NCBI GenBank assembly: GCA_947168565.1
Contig: CAMVMM010000017.1
Span: 1 to 46,602, forward strand
Reading direction: 5' to 3'
DNA from: an uncultured Clostridia bacterium
GTDB lineage: Bacteria; Bacillota; Clostridia; Christensenellales; CAG-138
DNA: 46,602 bases
Shown here piece after piece: positions 25,275 to 33,265 of this stretch. Made by a program: the position numbers and the translations under genes. Within the stretch, counting starts at the first letter, position 1, and each line of letters begins with the position of its first letter. The notes under the pieces were generated by a model. That model was not told the DNA's origin. It searched no databases and was given only the letters and a program-made list of their open reading frames with translations.

Positions 25275-26036
25275 ATGAAGATCATCCGTGCAAGGCACAA
25301 CGGCGAAAGCTTTTACGCAGTTATCGAGGGAGAACGCGCTCTGCGCCTCGCCCGCGCACCCTACGACGGCATGGAATACACCGGCGAGAGCTATGCGCTC
25401 GACGGGCTCGAGCTGCTCCCCCCCGCCGAGCCTTCCAAAATAGTCTGCATCGGCAAGAATTACAAGGCGCATGCGGACGAGATGGGCGAGGGTCAGCCGC
25501 CGGAGCCCGTGCTTTTCATCAAGCCGAACACCTGCATAGTCGGAAACGGCGACGACGTGGTCTACCCCGCCATAAGCAATCGCGTGGATTTTGAGGGCGA
25601 GCTCGGCGTGGTTATCGGCAGGTGCGCGAGCAAGGTTCAAAAAGGGCACGCCCATGAATACATTTTCGGCTACACCTGCCTGAACGACGTTACCGCAAGG
25701 GATATTCAAAAATCCCCCGCGCAGGGCACACAATGGACGCGCGGCAAGGGCTTTGACACCTTCTGCCCCATCGGGCCGCATATCGAAACGGAGCTTGACG
25801 CGCAGAACCTTGAGATAGAGACCCGCTTGAACGGCGAGGTGAAGCAGCATTCAAACACGCGCCTTATGACGCACGGCATCGACAGCCTGATCTGCTTCAT
25901 AACCGAGGGCATGACGCTGCTGCCCGGCGATATTGTTGCCACCGGCACCCCGGAGGGTATTGGCAGTATGCAGCGCGGCGACGAGGTGGAGGTTGAGCTC
26001 GAAGGTATCGGCGTTCTCAAAAACAGGATCGTTTGA
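25275..26036 (+). CDS. fumarylacetoacetate hydrolase (FAH) family protein
   Basis: 253-aa member of the FAH superfamily, metal-dependent hydrolases, decarboxylases or isomerases acting on beta-keto/enol acids. Family segments are KIVCIGKNYKAHADEMG, the metal-site acids in DFEGELGVVIG, NDVTARDIQ, GKGFDTFCPIGPHI and the closing TGTPEGIGSMQRGD. The start at 25275 (MKIIRARHNGE) is chosen because CAGAGG lies upstream; an in-frame ATG at 25233 falls inside the clpX terminator. No aromatic-degradation genes surround it, so the specific substrate is unknown; many such orphans act as oxaloacetate tautomerase/decarboxylase-like or acylpyruvase enzymes. No promoter is clear. Confidence 0.88.
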   Translation: MKIIRARHNGESFYAVIEGERALRLARAPYDGMEYTGESYALDGLELLPPAEPSKIVCIGKNYKAHADEMGEGQPPEPVLFIKPNTCIVGNGDDVVYPAISNRVDFEGELGVVIGRCASKVQKGHAHEYIFGYTCLNDVTARDIQKSPAQGTQWTRGKGFDTFCPIGPHIETELDAQNLEIETRLNGEVKQHSNTRLMTHGIDSLICFITEGMTLLPGDIVATGTPEGIGSMQRGDEVEVELEGIGVLKNRIV

Positions 26037-26065
26037 TACGGCTCTCGGCTGCCATGAAAGCTAAA

Positions 26066-26098
26066 GCGCCGCCGGGAAATGGCGGCGCGTTCTTATTT
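26066..26098 (+). terminator. probable terminator after the FAH gene
   Basis: GCGCCGCC (26066-26073) pairs with GGCGGCGC (26081-26088) around GGGAAAT, followed by GTTCTTATTT. The stem is strong, the tail imperfect. Confidence 0.6.
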
Positions 26099-26164
26099 GC
26101 AAAGGCTCTGCAACCATTGGATTCAACCGTAATAATCCAAAGCTTTGACGATCAGGTAATATAA

Positions 26165-27853
26165 ATGGACGGACTAACCCTTGCCGCCTCCGTGGCTGAG
26201 ATAAAAAATGCGCTAATCGGCGGCAGAATAGAAAAGATACAACAGCCGGAAAAATACGAGCTGCTTTTTTCGGTGCATTCAAAGGCGGGCTCCAAAAGGC
26301 TGCTCATCTCCTCATCCTCCGAAAACTGCCGCCTGCAGCTAACGAATGAAAAGCGCCCCTCCCCCATCGACGCGCCGAATTTTCTGATGCTGCTGCGAAA
26401 GCACCTCACTGGCGCGCGCATCTGCTCCATCGAGCAGCCCAGACACGACAGAATAGTTCTTATCCGCTTCGAGGGCTTCACCGAGCTGAGCGACAGCACG
26501 AGCTTTACGCTCGTTTGCGAGATAATGGGCAGGCACTCAAACATCATACTTGTGGACGGCGAAGGGCTTATCCTTGATTCGATACGCCGCGTTTCCGCGG
26601 GCATGAGCAGCGTTCGCCTGGTTCTGCCGAGGCTTAAATACGAGCTGCCGCCCATGCAGAACAAGCTCGACCCGGAAGGCGTTTGCGCGGAGGAATTTGC
26701 GCGGATCCTTTCCGGCTCCGAGCGGGCGGACAAGGCGCTTTCCGGCGCGGTGTGCGGGCTCTCCCCCGCCGTTGCCTCGCTTATGATAGAATCGCTTGAG
26801 GAGGGGCTGCTGCCGAATGATTTTACCTCCCTTTCAAAGCGCATAGCGGAGCTTTACGCGCGGCTTTTATCCGGCAGCTTCACCCCTTGTACCGCCGAAC
26901 GCGGCGAAAAAAAGCTGCTGCTGCCCTTTTTGCCGGCAGGCGGCAGCGTGAAGCGCTTTGCCTCCCTTGGGGAAGCCGCAGACGAATTCTACCGCAGCAG
27001 AGCGGAGGATGAAAGCGTAAGACGGCGCACCTCCTCGCTTGAAAAGGTGCTTTCAAGCGCGATCTCCCGCCTTGAGCGCAAGGCGGATAAATTTGCGCTT
27101 GCGATAGGTGATGAGCAGGAGATAGAGCGGCTGAAGCTTTACGGGGAGCTTATCACCGCCAATATCTATGCAATTCCCGACCGCGCGAGGGAAGCGACGG
27201 TGGAAAACTACTATGCCGACCCTCCGGAGCGCGTGACAATTGAGCTGGACGACACGCTTTCGGCCTCCGACAACACCCAGCAATACTACAAAAAATACAG
27301 AAAGGCGAAATCCGCGCGGGATATCGCTCTTGTGATGCAAAAGGAAACGCTGGAGGAGCTTGCCTATCTGCGCGGTATACTCGCCTCCCTTCCGCAGTGC
27401 CTGACCGATTCCGATTTTGAGGAGGTGCGAGGCGAGCTTGCCTCGGGCGGGTATGTTCGTGAAAGCAGAAAAAAGGCGCAGAAGCTGCCGAAGGCAAGGC
27501 CCTATTCCTTCCGCGCAAGCGACGGCACCGAGATACTGGTTGGCAAAAACAATATTCAAAACGACAGGCTGACATTCAAAGAATCCTCCCCGGAGGATAT
27601 CTGGCTGCACACGAAGGATATCCACGGCTCGCACGTGATACTGCGCTGCGGCGCGGGAGAGCCCTCGGACGCGGCGCTGCTTGAGGCGGCGCAGCTTGCG
27701 GCATACTATTCGCAGGCAAGGAGCGCCCCGAGCGTGCCTGTGGACTACACCCGAAGGAAATTCGTTAAAAAGCCTGGCGGCGCAAAGCCCGGCATGGTGA
27801 TATACACCCATCAAAAGACCATCCTCGCAGTGCCGAAGGGCGCAAAGAGCTAA
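26165..27853 (+). CDS. rqcH: ribosome quality control factor RqcH (NFACT / Rqc2 family)
   Basis: Binds stalled 50S-peptidyl-tRNA complexes and recruits tRNA-Ala to add C-terminal alanine tails that mark the nascent chain for ClpXP. The 562-aa protein has the NFACT-N domain (about 1-200) with the Asp-Arg pair in QPRHDRIVLIRF (D95-R96, needed in characterised RqcH). A coiled-coil middle follows (about 280-430). The C-terminal NFACT-R domain has ILVGKNNIQNDRLTF, DIWLHTKDIHGSHVIL and RKFVKKPGGAKPGMV. Older annotations call it fibronectin-binding protein FbpA. It lies close to clpXP, the protease that removes Ala-tailed products. The ribosome binding site (CAGGT) is weak. Confidence 0.95.
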   Translation: MDGLTLAASVAEIKNALIGGRIEKIQQPEKYELLFSVHSKAGSKRLLISSSSENCRLQLTNEKRPSPIDAPNFLMLLRKHLTGARICSIEQPRHDRIVLIRFEGFTELSDSTSFTLVCEIMGRHSNIILVDGEGLILDSIRRVSAGMSSVRLVLPRLKYELPPMQNKLDPEGVCAEEFARILSGSERADKALSGAVCGLSPAVASLMIESLEEGLLPNDFTSLSKRIAELYARLLSGSFTPCTAERGEKKLLLPFLPAGGSVKRFASLGEAADEFYRSRAEDESVRRRTSSLEKVLSSAISRLERKADKFALAIGDEQEIERLKLYGELITANIYAIPDRAREATVENYYADPPERVTIELDDTLSASDNTQQYYKKYRKAKSARDIALVMQKETLEELAYLRGILASLPQCLTDSDFEEVRGELASGGYVRESRKKAQKLPKARPYSFRASDGTEILVGKNNIQNDRLTFKESSPEDIWLHTKDIHGSHVILRCGAGEPSDAALLEAAQLAAYYSQARSAPSVPVDYTRRKFVKKPGGAKPGMVIYTHQKTILAVPKGAKS

Positions 27854-27867
27854 AGGCCTTTTATCGT

Positions 27868-27896
27868 GGAGCCAAAGCTTATGCTGAGGCTCCTTT
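27868..27896. terminator. bidirectional hairpin between convergent rqcH and gpr
   Basis: GGAGCC-aa-AGC-ttat-GCT-ga-GGCTCC (27868-27893) lies between the two stops and overlaps the end of gpr. It is flanked by TTTA on the plus side and by TAAAAGG, slightly further out, on the minus side. The tails are short. Confidence 0.5.
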
Positions 27897-28815
27897 ACGA
27901 TATAAGGCTTCTTACGCGCTCCAGATTCTTCCCGAAAAGCGCTGCGTTTACGGCGTTTGCGATTATCCCCGCCATATCCGAAACGATCGCGTCAATATCC
28001 TTCGGGGTCACTATCATATCATCGAGCTGCTTTTCGCAAACGCTTTGCGCAAGCTGCTTCAGCTTTTCCTCGTCCGCATGAAGCCCCGTTTCGTTCGCCA
28101 TGAGCGAAAGCGTGTCCGTCATGATGGTTGCGGCGCGCACCACCAGCGGCACGCCTATCGCCAGCACCGGCACGCCGAGGCTTTCGCGGCTCAGCTCCGC
28201 CCTTTGGTTGCCCACTCCGGAGCCGGGGCTTATGCCTGCGTCCGTAAGCTGGATGGTGGTGCTTATCCTTGCCGCCCTTCGTGACGCAAGCGCGTCTATT
28301 GTAATAATGCAGTCGGGATGCACGCGCTCCACCACGCCCTTCACTATATCCATGGTTTCAACGCCCGTTACCCCAAGCACGCCCGGCGCGATGGCGCACA
28401 CGCCCGGCGCTTCAAAATCAAACGCCTCAGGCACGAACTGCTTCACGTGCCGCGTTACGAGTATTCCCTCCACCACGCGCGGGCCGAGCGAATCCGGCGT
28501 TACCTCCCTGTTTCCAAGCCCCACTATCAGCACGGTGCTTTTTCCGCCGTTTCGCCGCAAAAGCTCCGCAAGCTCCGTTGCAAGCCTTTTTTCAACCGCC
28601 TCAAACAGATCGAGCGGGCGCTCCGAAAGCGCGCGCGCATCCAAAGTGACGTATCTGCCCATCGCCTTTCCTATGCGCCGCGCCGCCGATGGATCCAATA
28701 TGCCGATGCGCGTTATCTCTATCTCTCCGTCCGCGTCCTTTTCCTCCACCACACCCTTTATATCCGGCGAAAGCTCGCGCAGCTCCGCCGCAAGATCCGT
28801 ATAAATGCCCCTCAT
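27895..28815 (-). CDS. gpr: spore germination protease GPR
   Basis: Aspartate-type endopeptidase (MEROPS A25) that degrades the small acid-soluble DNA-protecting spore proteins early in germination. The 306-aa protein begins MRGIYTDLAAELRE, close to the conserved (R)TDLA.E segment where the zymogen is processed, so any propeptide is very short. STVLIVGLGNREVTPDSLGP and DCIITIDALASRRAARI are family landmarks, as is DTGI-like TDAGISPGSGVGN with its acidic residue. The start at 28815 follows ACGGAGG. It is divergent from rpsT, a conserved arrangement in spore formers. A sigma-G-like promoter is visible (28909-28938). Its presence argues that the organism, or its recent ancestors, sporulate. Confidence 0.95.
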   Translation of the reverse strand: MRGIYTDLAAELRELSPDIKGVVEEKDADGEIEITRIGILDPSAARRIGKAMGRYVTLDARALSERPLDLFEAVEKRLATELAELLRRNGGKSTVLIVGLGNREVTPDSLGPRVVEGILVTRHVKQFVPEAFDFEAPGVCAIAPGVLGVTGVETMDIVKGVVERVHPDCIITIDALASRRAARISTTIQLTDAGISPGSGVGNQRAELSRESLGVPVLAIGVPLVVRAATIMTDTLSLMANETGLHADEEKLKQLAQSVCEKQLDDMIVTPKDIDAIVSDMAGIIANAVNAALFGKNLERVRSLIS

Positions 28816-28908
28816 TCTGCCTCCGTTTTGCCGATGCCTCTTTCGGCCGTGTTGTTTAAAACAGGTGCTTCAACGCGCCTTTTCCCATAGTTTGCGCATA
28901 AACTGCGG

Positions 28909-28938
28909 GATTATGAAAAGCGCCGCACAATATATTGA
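28909..28938 (-). promoter_or_regulatory. putative sigma-G/sigma-F type promoter of gpr
   Basis: On the minus strand TCAATA (28933-28938), 17 nt, then CATAATC (28909-28915). This compares with the B. subtilis forespore pattern TGAATA-N17/18-CATAnTA. No sigma-A-type pair is evident for gpr. Confidence 0.45.
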
Positions 28939-28968
28939 AGCAATATGAAAAAATCATCGGTTTAGGGC

Positions 28969-28997
28969 TTGCATTTTTAATAATACGGTGGTATAAT
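28969..28997 (+). promoter_or_regulatory. sigma-A promoter of rpsT
   Basis: TTGCAT (28969-28974), 17 nt, then TATAAT (28992-28997). The leader is about 30 nt and carries AAAGGAGGTG. Confidence 0.78.
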
Positions 28998-29033
28998 TGC
29001 CTTTGTTTGAGTATTAAAAGGAGGTGAACCGAT

Positions 29034-29294
29034 TTGGCAAACATTAAGTCAGCAATGAAGCGTGTCAAGGTGTCCCGTCAGCAGAATCTGCGCAACCGCA
29101 TGATCCTCTCCGCGACCAAAACCGCTATCAAGAGGTTTGACCAGGCTTTGGAGTCTAACGACGAGGCTGCTATCGAAAAAGCATATACCGCCGCAGTCAG
29201 CAAGGTTGACAAAGCTGTTACCAAGGGCGTTATCCACAGGAACGCAGCCAATCGTAAAAAGGCTCAGCTTGCAAAAAAGCATGATGCCAAATAA
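29034..29294 (+). CDS. rpsT: 30S ribosomal protein S20
   Basis: Small basic ribosomal protein binding 16S rRNA in the 30S body, 86 aa. The sequence MANIKSAMKRVKVSRQQNL, then ETAIKRF-like TKTAIKRFDQAL and HRNAANRKKAQLAKK, is a full match to the S20 pattern. The initiation codon is TTG at 29034; the family N terminus MANIKSA starts exactly here and AAAGGAGGTG is 9 nt upstream. A weak start codon on a highly expressed gene is also known for E. coli rpsT, where it takes part in autoregulation. It is monocistronic, with its own promoter and a strong terminator. Confidence 0.98.
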   Translation: MANIKSAMKRVKVSRQQNLRNRMILSATKTAIKRFDQALESNDEAAIEKAYTAAVSKVDKAVTKGVIHRNAANRKKAQLAKKHDAK

Positions 29295-29318
29295 GGTTTA
29301 TCGATAGATCGATAATTC

Positions 29319-29349
29319 AGACCGCGGGAGCAGGCTCCCGCGGTCTTTT
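29319..29349 (+). terminator. intrinsic terminator of rpsT
   Basis: A 12-bp perfect stem AGACCGCGGGAG/CTCCCGCGGTCT (29319-29330 with 29335-29346, loop CAGG) followed by TTTT. Confidence 0.9.
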
Positions 29350-29384
29350 GTGCTGCCCGCCTTTCCGCAAAAGCGGCTTGCGGC

Positions 29385-29810
29385 TTATACCTTTTTTTCA
29401 AACTGCTTTCCGCACTGCCTGCAGGTAACGCGGATCTTGCCCTTACCCCTGGGCGCGCGGTACTCCCTGCCGCAATCTGGACATTTGAAATATTTATATG
29501 CGGGATCCTTCGCCTGCCCTGCGCCGGAAGCGTCCGCGCCCGCGCCCTTTTTTGAAAAGCCGCCGAAGATGCGGCTGAAAAAGCCTTTTATCGAGTTCAC
29601 AATAGCTTCATAGCCGATAAGCTCATCCTGCCTGCGCCGCGTATCGGCGGAAAGCGTTCTGAAAAGTATCAGCCCCATCAGAAGCGTTGAAACGGCGCAG
29701 AGGATCATTCCCGCAGTGCCGCGCCACAGAAGCACTCCCAGAAGGCTGAACGCAGCGGAAGCGATCAGCGCGTCCCTTGAGAGCCTGTCAAAGCCATAGC
29801 CGTTTTTCAT
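29385..29810 (-). CDS. small membrane protein with C-terminal zinc ribbon
   Basis: 141-aa protein of unknown function. An N-terminal soluble stretch (MKNGYGFDRLSRDAL) is followed by two membrane helices (about residues 15-50, LIASAAFSLLGVLLW and MILCAVSTLLMGLILF). A linker with SKKGAGADASGAGQAK comes next, then a zinc ribbon, CPDCGREYRAPRGKGKIRV then TCRQCGKQFEKK, whose four Cys form two CxxC knuckles. The start at 29810 is preferred to an upstream ATG at 29921 because GAGGTGA lies before it and the longer form would overlap the end of the GH13 gene. It follows the GH13 gene by 76 bp on the same strand. Confidence 0.82.
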   Translation of the reverse strand: MKNGYGFDRLSRDALIASAAFSLLGVLLWRGTAGMILCAVSTLLMGLILFRTLSADTRRRQDELIGYEAIVNSIKGFFSRIFGGFSKKGAGADASGAGQAKDPAYKYFKCPDCGREYRAPRGKGKIRVTCRQCGKQFEKKV

Positions 29811-29886
29811 AAGCTCACCTCGTACAAGTATTCTGTTAAACACATTTAAACACATTATTCGAGCCATATCGGGCGTGGAAGCCTGC

Positions 29887-31866
29887 TCACTCGCCCGTGC
29901 GCTCCTCATTCGCTCCGCCAAGCAGCACGCACGCGCCGTACCCGTCCAGCTTCAGCACGATGCCGCCCGTTTCGGGATTTTTGGCATATAGCCTGCCGCT
30001 CAAAAGATCGACGTAGCGGCTTGCAAAGGGGATATCGCCGGCATCCGGCCCCTCGAAAAACTCGCTTTCACGAATGGAGAAGGTCTTGTTTTCACGCGAA
30101 CGGTTGACAATGGCAAGCACCGAGCCGCCCTCATCGCCCCTCAGCACCGCAAACACATCCTGCGACACGGCGAAAAACGCCGCCTTGCCCGAATTCAGTG
30201 CGCTTTTGGCTCTGCGCAGCTTTCCAAGCAGCCTGAAGCGCTCCAGCAGCTCTCCGTCCTCATGCCCCCATGGGTAGGTGCCTCTGTTGAAGGGATCGAA
30301 CAGCCCAAGCATGCCCGCCTCGTCGCCATAATACACGCTTGGCGGCTGCGGCATTGCAAACTGCAGCACGGCGGCGCTCATCAGGCGCCTCCTGCCGCGC
30401 TCAAGCGCCTCCTCTGTATAGGTGAATCTTGCCTGTTTTTCCCTTGAAAGCTCCTCCCTGCCGGGAATATCGCAGAGCGCTGAAAGTATGCGCTCGCTGT
30501 CGTGACTGCCCAGAAGATTCATGCAAGCCCGATAGAAGGGCTCCGGATAGCGCTCTCGCTGACCCGCAAGCTCCTCGTTCAGCTCGTATGCGTCGATCCT
30601 TCCGGTGAAAAAATCCACCAGCGCGTAGCGGAAGGGATAGTTCATCACGGAATCGAGCTCATGGCCGTACACGTAGCGCCTCAGACCCCTTTCCCAAAGC
30701 TTGTTTGAAGCATCCTCCCAAACCTCGCCGAGCAGAACGCCCTGCTTATCGAGCCTTTTGAGCTTGGTGCGCAGCAGCTCTATGAAGCTTTCCGGCAGCT
30801 CATCCGCAACGTCCAGCCGCCACGAGGTTGCGCCGCATTTCGCCCATTTTTCAAGCACTTCGCCTATAAAATCGCAATACGACTGGGTTTCCTCCGCCAC
30901 CTCCGGCAGGGATTTGAAGCCCCACCAGCAGCGGTATTTGGTTGGAAATTTATCAAAATGATACCAATCGTAATAAGGAGAGCTTCTGCCGGAATACGCG
31001 CCGACAGAGTTGTAGCGTCCGTATTTATTGAAATACACGCTGTCATCGCCGGTATGGGAGAAAACGCCGTCCAGCATCACGCGCATACCGAGCCTGCCAG
31101 CCTCCCTGCAAAGCCTTCTGAGCTCCCGCTCATCCCCAAGCACGGGATCCACCGCCATATAATCGGAGGTATTGTAGCGATGGTTGCTTGCCGCCTCAAA
31201 GATGGGGTTCAGATAGATGCAGGTGATGCCGAGCCTGGCAAGATAGGGCAGCTTTTCGCGTATGCCCTTCAGGTCTCCGCCGAAATAATCGCATGGGGAA
31301 TAATACTTTTCTCCGGGCAGCGGCTTATAGAGCACCTGCTCGTTCCAATCCTCGTGGCGCACCACGGTGCGCCCCATCTGCTCATGGAAGCTGAGCCGAT
31401 CGAGCGCGGTTTTGCCGTTTCCATCCTTGCCGCCTCTATAAAATCTATCCGGAAAGATCTGGTAAACCGTGCCTTTTTGGAACCATTCCGGCGTTTCAAA
31501 GGAGGGCTCGTAAACGGTGATCTGATAATCCTGCGCGGGGGTGTTCGACAGCCTGCCAACGCCGCTTTTGCCGCCGTAAACGAGCCTTTCGCCCCGTGCT
31601 TCTATTGCGAAATAATACCAGATGAGCTGCGGCTCGCCCGGCGCCTCCACCGTGAACTCATGCACCGCGTCGAACCCGTCGTAAAAGCAGCGGCTCGGCA
31701 CGAGCGTTTCGCGCGAATCCGCCCAAAGCCTCAGCGTGACCCTTGCGCCGTGCGCGTCCGCCCCCCAGAGCTTGATGCGCAAAGTCACTTTTTCGCGGCA
31801 GCGAAGCGCGCCCTGCGGTAGGCGGTAATATTTCTCTCTTGAATTATGATATGCAAAAAGCTCCAT
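29887..31866 (-). CDS. glycoside hydrolase family 13 (neopullulanase/maltogenic amylase-like)
   Basis: Alpha-glucan hydrolase, 659 aa, no signal peptide, so cytoplasmic. Residues about 1-120 form a beta-sandwich module resembling the N domain (CBM34-like) of neopullulanases. The catalytic barrel starts at TVYQIFPDRFYRG. Conserved regions are DGVFSHTG (about 265-272), WRLDVADE with the nucleophile Asp (about 349), GEVWED with the acid/base Glu (about 380) and LLGSHDSER with the transition-state Asp (about 453). The C-terminal beta domain closes the protein. Likely role: trimming maltodextrins, pullulan-like or glycogen-derived oligosaccharides. It starts 18 bp after ychF ends, so the two are cotranscribed. 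Confidence 0.93.
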   Translation of the reverse strand: MELFAYHNSREKYYRLPQGALRCREKVTLRIKLWGADAHGARVTLRLWADSRETLVPSRCFYDGFDAVHEFTVEAPGEPQLIWYYFAIEARGERLVYGGKSGVGRLSNTPAQDYQITVYEPSFETPEWFQKGTVYQIFPDRFYRGGKDGNGKTALDRLSFHEQMGRTVVRHEDWNEQVLYKPLPGEKYYSPCDYFGGDLKGIREKLPYLARLGITCIYLNPIFEAASNHRYNTSDYMAVDPVLGDERELRRLCREAGRLGMRVMLDGVFSHTGDDSVYFNKYGRYNSVGAYSGRSSPYYDWYHFDKFPTKYRCWWGFKSLPEVAEETQSYCDFIGEVLEKWAKCGATSWRLDVADELPESFIELLRTKLKRLDKQGVLLGEVWEDASNKLWERGLRRYVYGHELDSVMNYPFRYALVDFFTGRIDAYELNEELAGQRERYPEPFYRACMNLLGSHDSERILSALCDIPGREELSREKQARFTYTEEALERGRRRLMSAAVLQFAMPQPPSVYYGDEAGMLGLFDPFNRGTYPWGHEDGELLERFRLLGKLRRAKSALNSGKAAFFAVSQDVFAVLRGDEGGSVLAIVNRSRENKTFSIRESEFFEGPDAGDIPFASRYVDLLSGRLYAKNPETGGIVLKLDGYGACVLLGGANEERTGE

Positions 31867-31884
31867 TGCTTTTCACCTTTTACG

Positions 31885-32973
31885 TTACACGTTGAAGCGG
31901 AACACGATGATATCCCCATCCTGCACCACATAGTCCTTGCCCTCGCTGCGCACAAGGCCCTTGTCCTTGCAGGCGTTCAGGCTGCCTTCACGAACGAGCG
32001 TTTCATAGGGCACGACCTCGGCTCTGATGAAGCCGCGCTCAAAATCGGTGTGTATCTTGCCCGCAGCTCCCGGCGCCCTGGTGCCCTTTGTGATGGTCCA
32101 TGCGCGCACCTCGTCGGTTCCGGCGGTAAGGAAGCTGATGAGCCCGAGCAGCGAATAGCTTGCCCTCACGAGCTTGTCAAGCCCGCTTTCGCCGATGCCG
32201 AGCTCCTCGATAAACGCCGCTTTTTCCTCGTCCGAAAGCTCGGAAAGCTCCTCCTCCACCTTCGCGCACACCGTCATGGCCTCCGCGCCCTCCTTCGCCG
32301 CCTGCTCATAGAGCTTCTTCACGGCTTCGGGCTCGGTGCCGATCTCGTCCTCCCTGATATTGGCAACGTAGATCACCGGCTTTGTGGTAAGAAGAAACAG
32401 CTCCTCCGCCGCCTTTTTCTCGTCCTCGGTCATATCCATGCTGCGAACGGGCTTCATTTCATCCAGATGCGCCTTTATGCGCTCCAAAAATTCTATTTCC
32501 GCGAGGTATTTTTTATCTCCGCTTTTGGAATTCTTTTTTGCCTTGTCTATCCTGCGGTCGATGGTTTCAAGATCGGCGTAGATAAGCTCAAGATTTATCG
32601 TGTCCATATCGCGGACGGGATCCACGGAGCCGTCCACGTGCACGATATTCATATCCTCAAAGCAGCGCACGACGTGAACTATCGCGTCCACCTCTCTGAT
32701 ATGGGCAAGGAATTTATTGCCAAGCCCCTCGCCCCTGTATGCGCCGCGCACAAGACCCGCTATATCGACGAATTTTATCACGGCGGGCACGAGGCTCTTC
32801 GGGTGATACATTTCATTCAGCACGTCAAGGCGGTGATCGGCCACCGCCACCACGCCTTCGTTCGGCTCGATGGTGCAGAAGGGATAGTTTGCCGCCTGCG
32901 CGCCGGCCTTGGTTATTGCATTGAACAGGGTGCTTTTTCCGACGTTCGGAAGACCCACGACTCCGAGTTTCAT
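31885..32973 (-). CDS. ychF: redox-regulated ATPase YchF (Obg family, OLA1 type)
   Basis: Universally conserved P-loop NTPase of the Obg family that prefers ATP and associates with ribosomes. The 362-aa protein has G1 GLPNVGKST (residues 7-15), a switch with [11 protein letters not shown]3 [16 protein letters not shown] and a non-canonical G4 ([11 protein letters not shown]), consistent with ATP use. A coiled-coil arm lies between about 125 and 180. The C-terminal TGS domain ends with [22 protein letters not shown] is upstream, at a rather long spacing. The leader contains a perfect 8-bp hairpin and a sigma-A promoter. Confidence 0.97.
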   Translation of the reverse strand: MKLGVVGLPNVGKSTLFNAITKAGAQAANYPFCTIEPNEGVVAVADHRLDVLNEMYHPKSLVPAVIKFVDIAGLVRGAYRGEGLGNKFLAHIREVDAIVHVVRCFEDMNIVHVDGSVDPVRDMDTINLELIYADLETIDRRIDKAKKNSKSGDKKYLAEIEFLERIKAHLDEMKPVRSMDMTEDEKKAAEELFLLTTKPVIYVANIREDEIGTEPEAVKKLYEQAAKEGAEAMTVCAKVEEELSELSDEEKAAFIEELGIGESGLDKLVRASYSLLGLISFLTAGTDEVRAWTITKGTRAPGAAGKIHTDFERGFIRAEVVPYETLVREGSLNACKDKGLVRSEGKDYVVQDGDIIVFRFNV

Positions 32974-33033
32974 AAGAATACAATTCTCCTTCGATTTTCG
33001 GAGCGGAAAGCCCGCGCCTGCCGCTCCGTTATG

Positions 33034-33063
33034 ATTATATCACACACCGCACGGCTTTTTCAA
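33034..33063 (-). promoter_or_regulatory. sigma-A promoter of ychF
   Basis: On the minus strand TTGAAA (33058-33063), 18 nt, then TATAAT (33034-33039). The leader forms CGGAGCGG/CCGCTCCG (33021-33028 with 32999-33006) just before the ribosome binding site. Confidence 0.75.
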
Positions 33064-33111
33064 CGATATGCGGCAAATGCGAGGGCGAGGTGCGCGGCTT
33101 GCCGCCGAAAC

Positions 33112-33200
33112 AAAAAAACGGTCCCGCGGGAAAACCCGTGAGACCGAAACACCATGCGACGGTTCAGCGGGGAGGATAGCTGCCCCTCCCCGAACGCATG
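33112..33200 (-). terminator. terminator of the winged-helix regulator gene with an extra upstream hairpin
   Basis: On the minus strand CGGTC...GACCG with an inner (A/G)CGGG/CCCGC stem (33119-33146) is followed by seven T residues (33118-33112), a strong terminator. Just before it lies a second nested hairpin: CATGCG/CGCATG (33153-33158 with 33195-33200) outside CGGGGAGG/CCTCCCCG (33168-33175 with 33185-33192). Read on the plus strand that second hairpin is followed by AGTTTTTTG, so the element may terminate in both directions. The rest of the 32974-33265 gap holds the ychF promoter. Confidence 0.75.
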
Positions 33201-33265
33201 AGTTTTTTGAATGATGCAGCGCCCGCTTGCTGTGCGGAAAAGCGCCGCAAAGCGGATATGCCGCG

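Noticed and set aside
33100-33200. SRP, 6S or T-box RNA at the double hairpin
   Set aside because: The conserved cores (SRP GGAA-type domain IV, T-box AGGGTGG) are not present.
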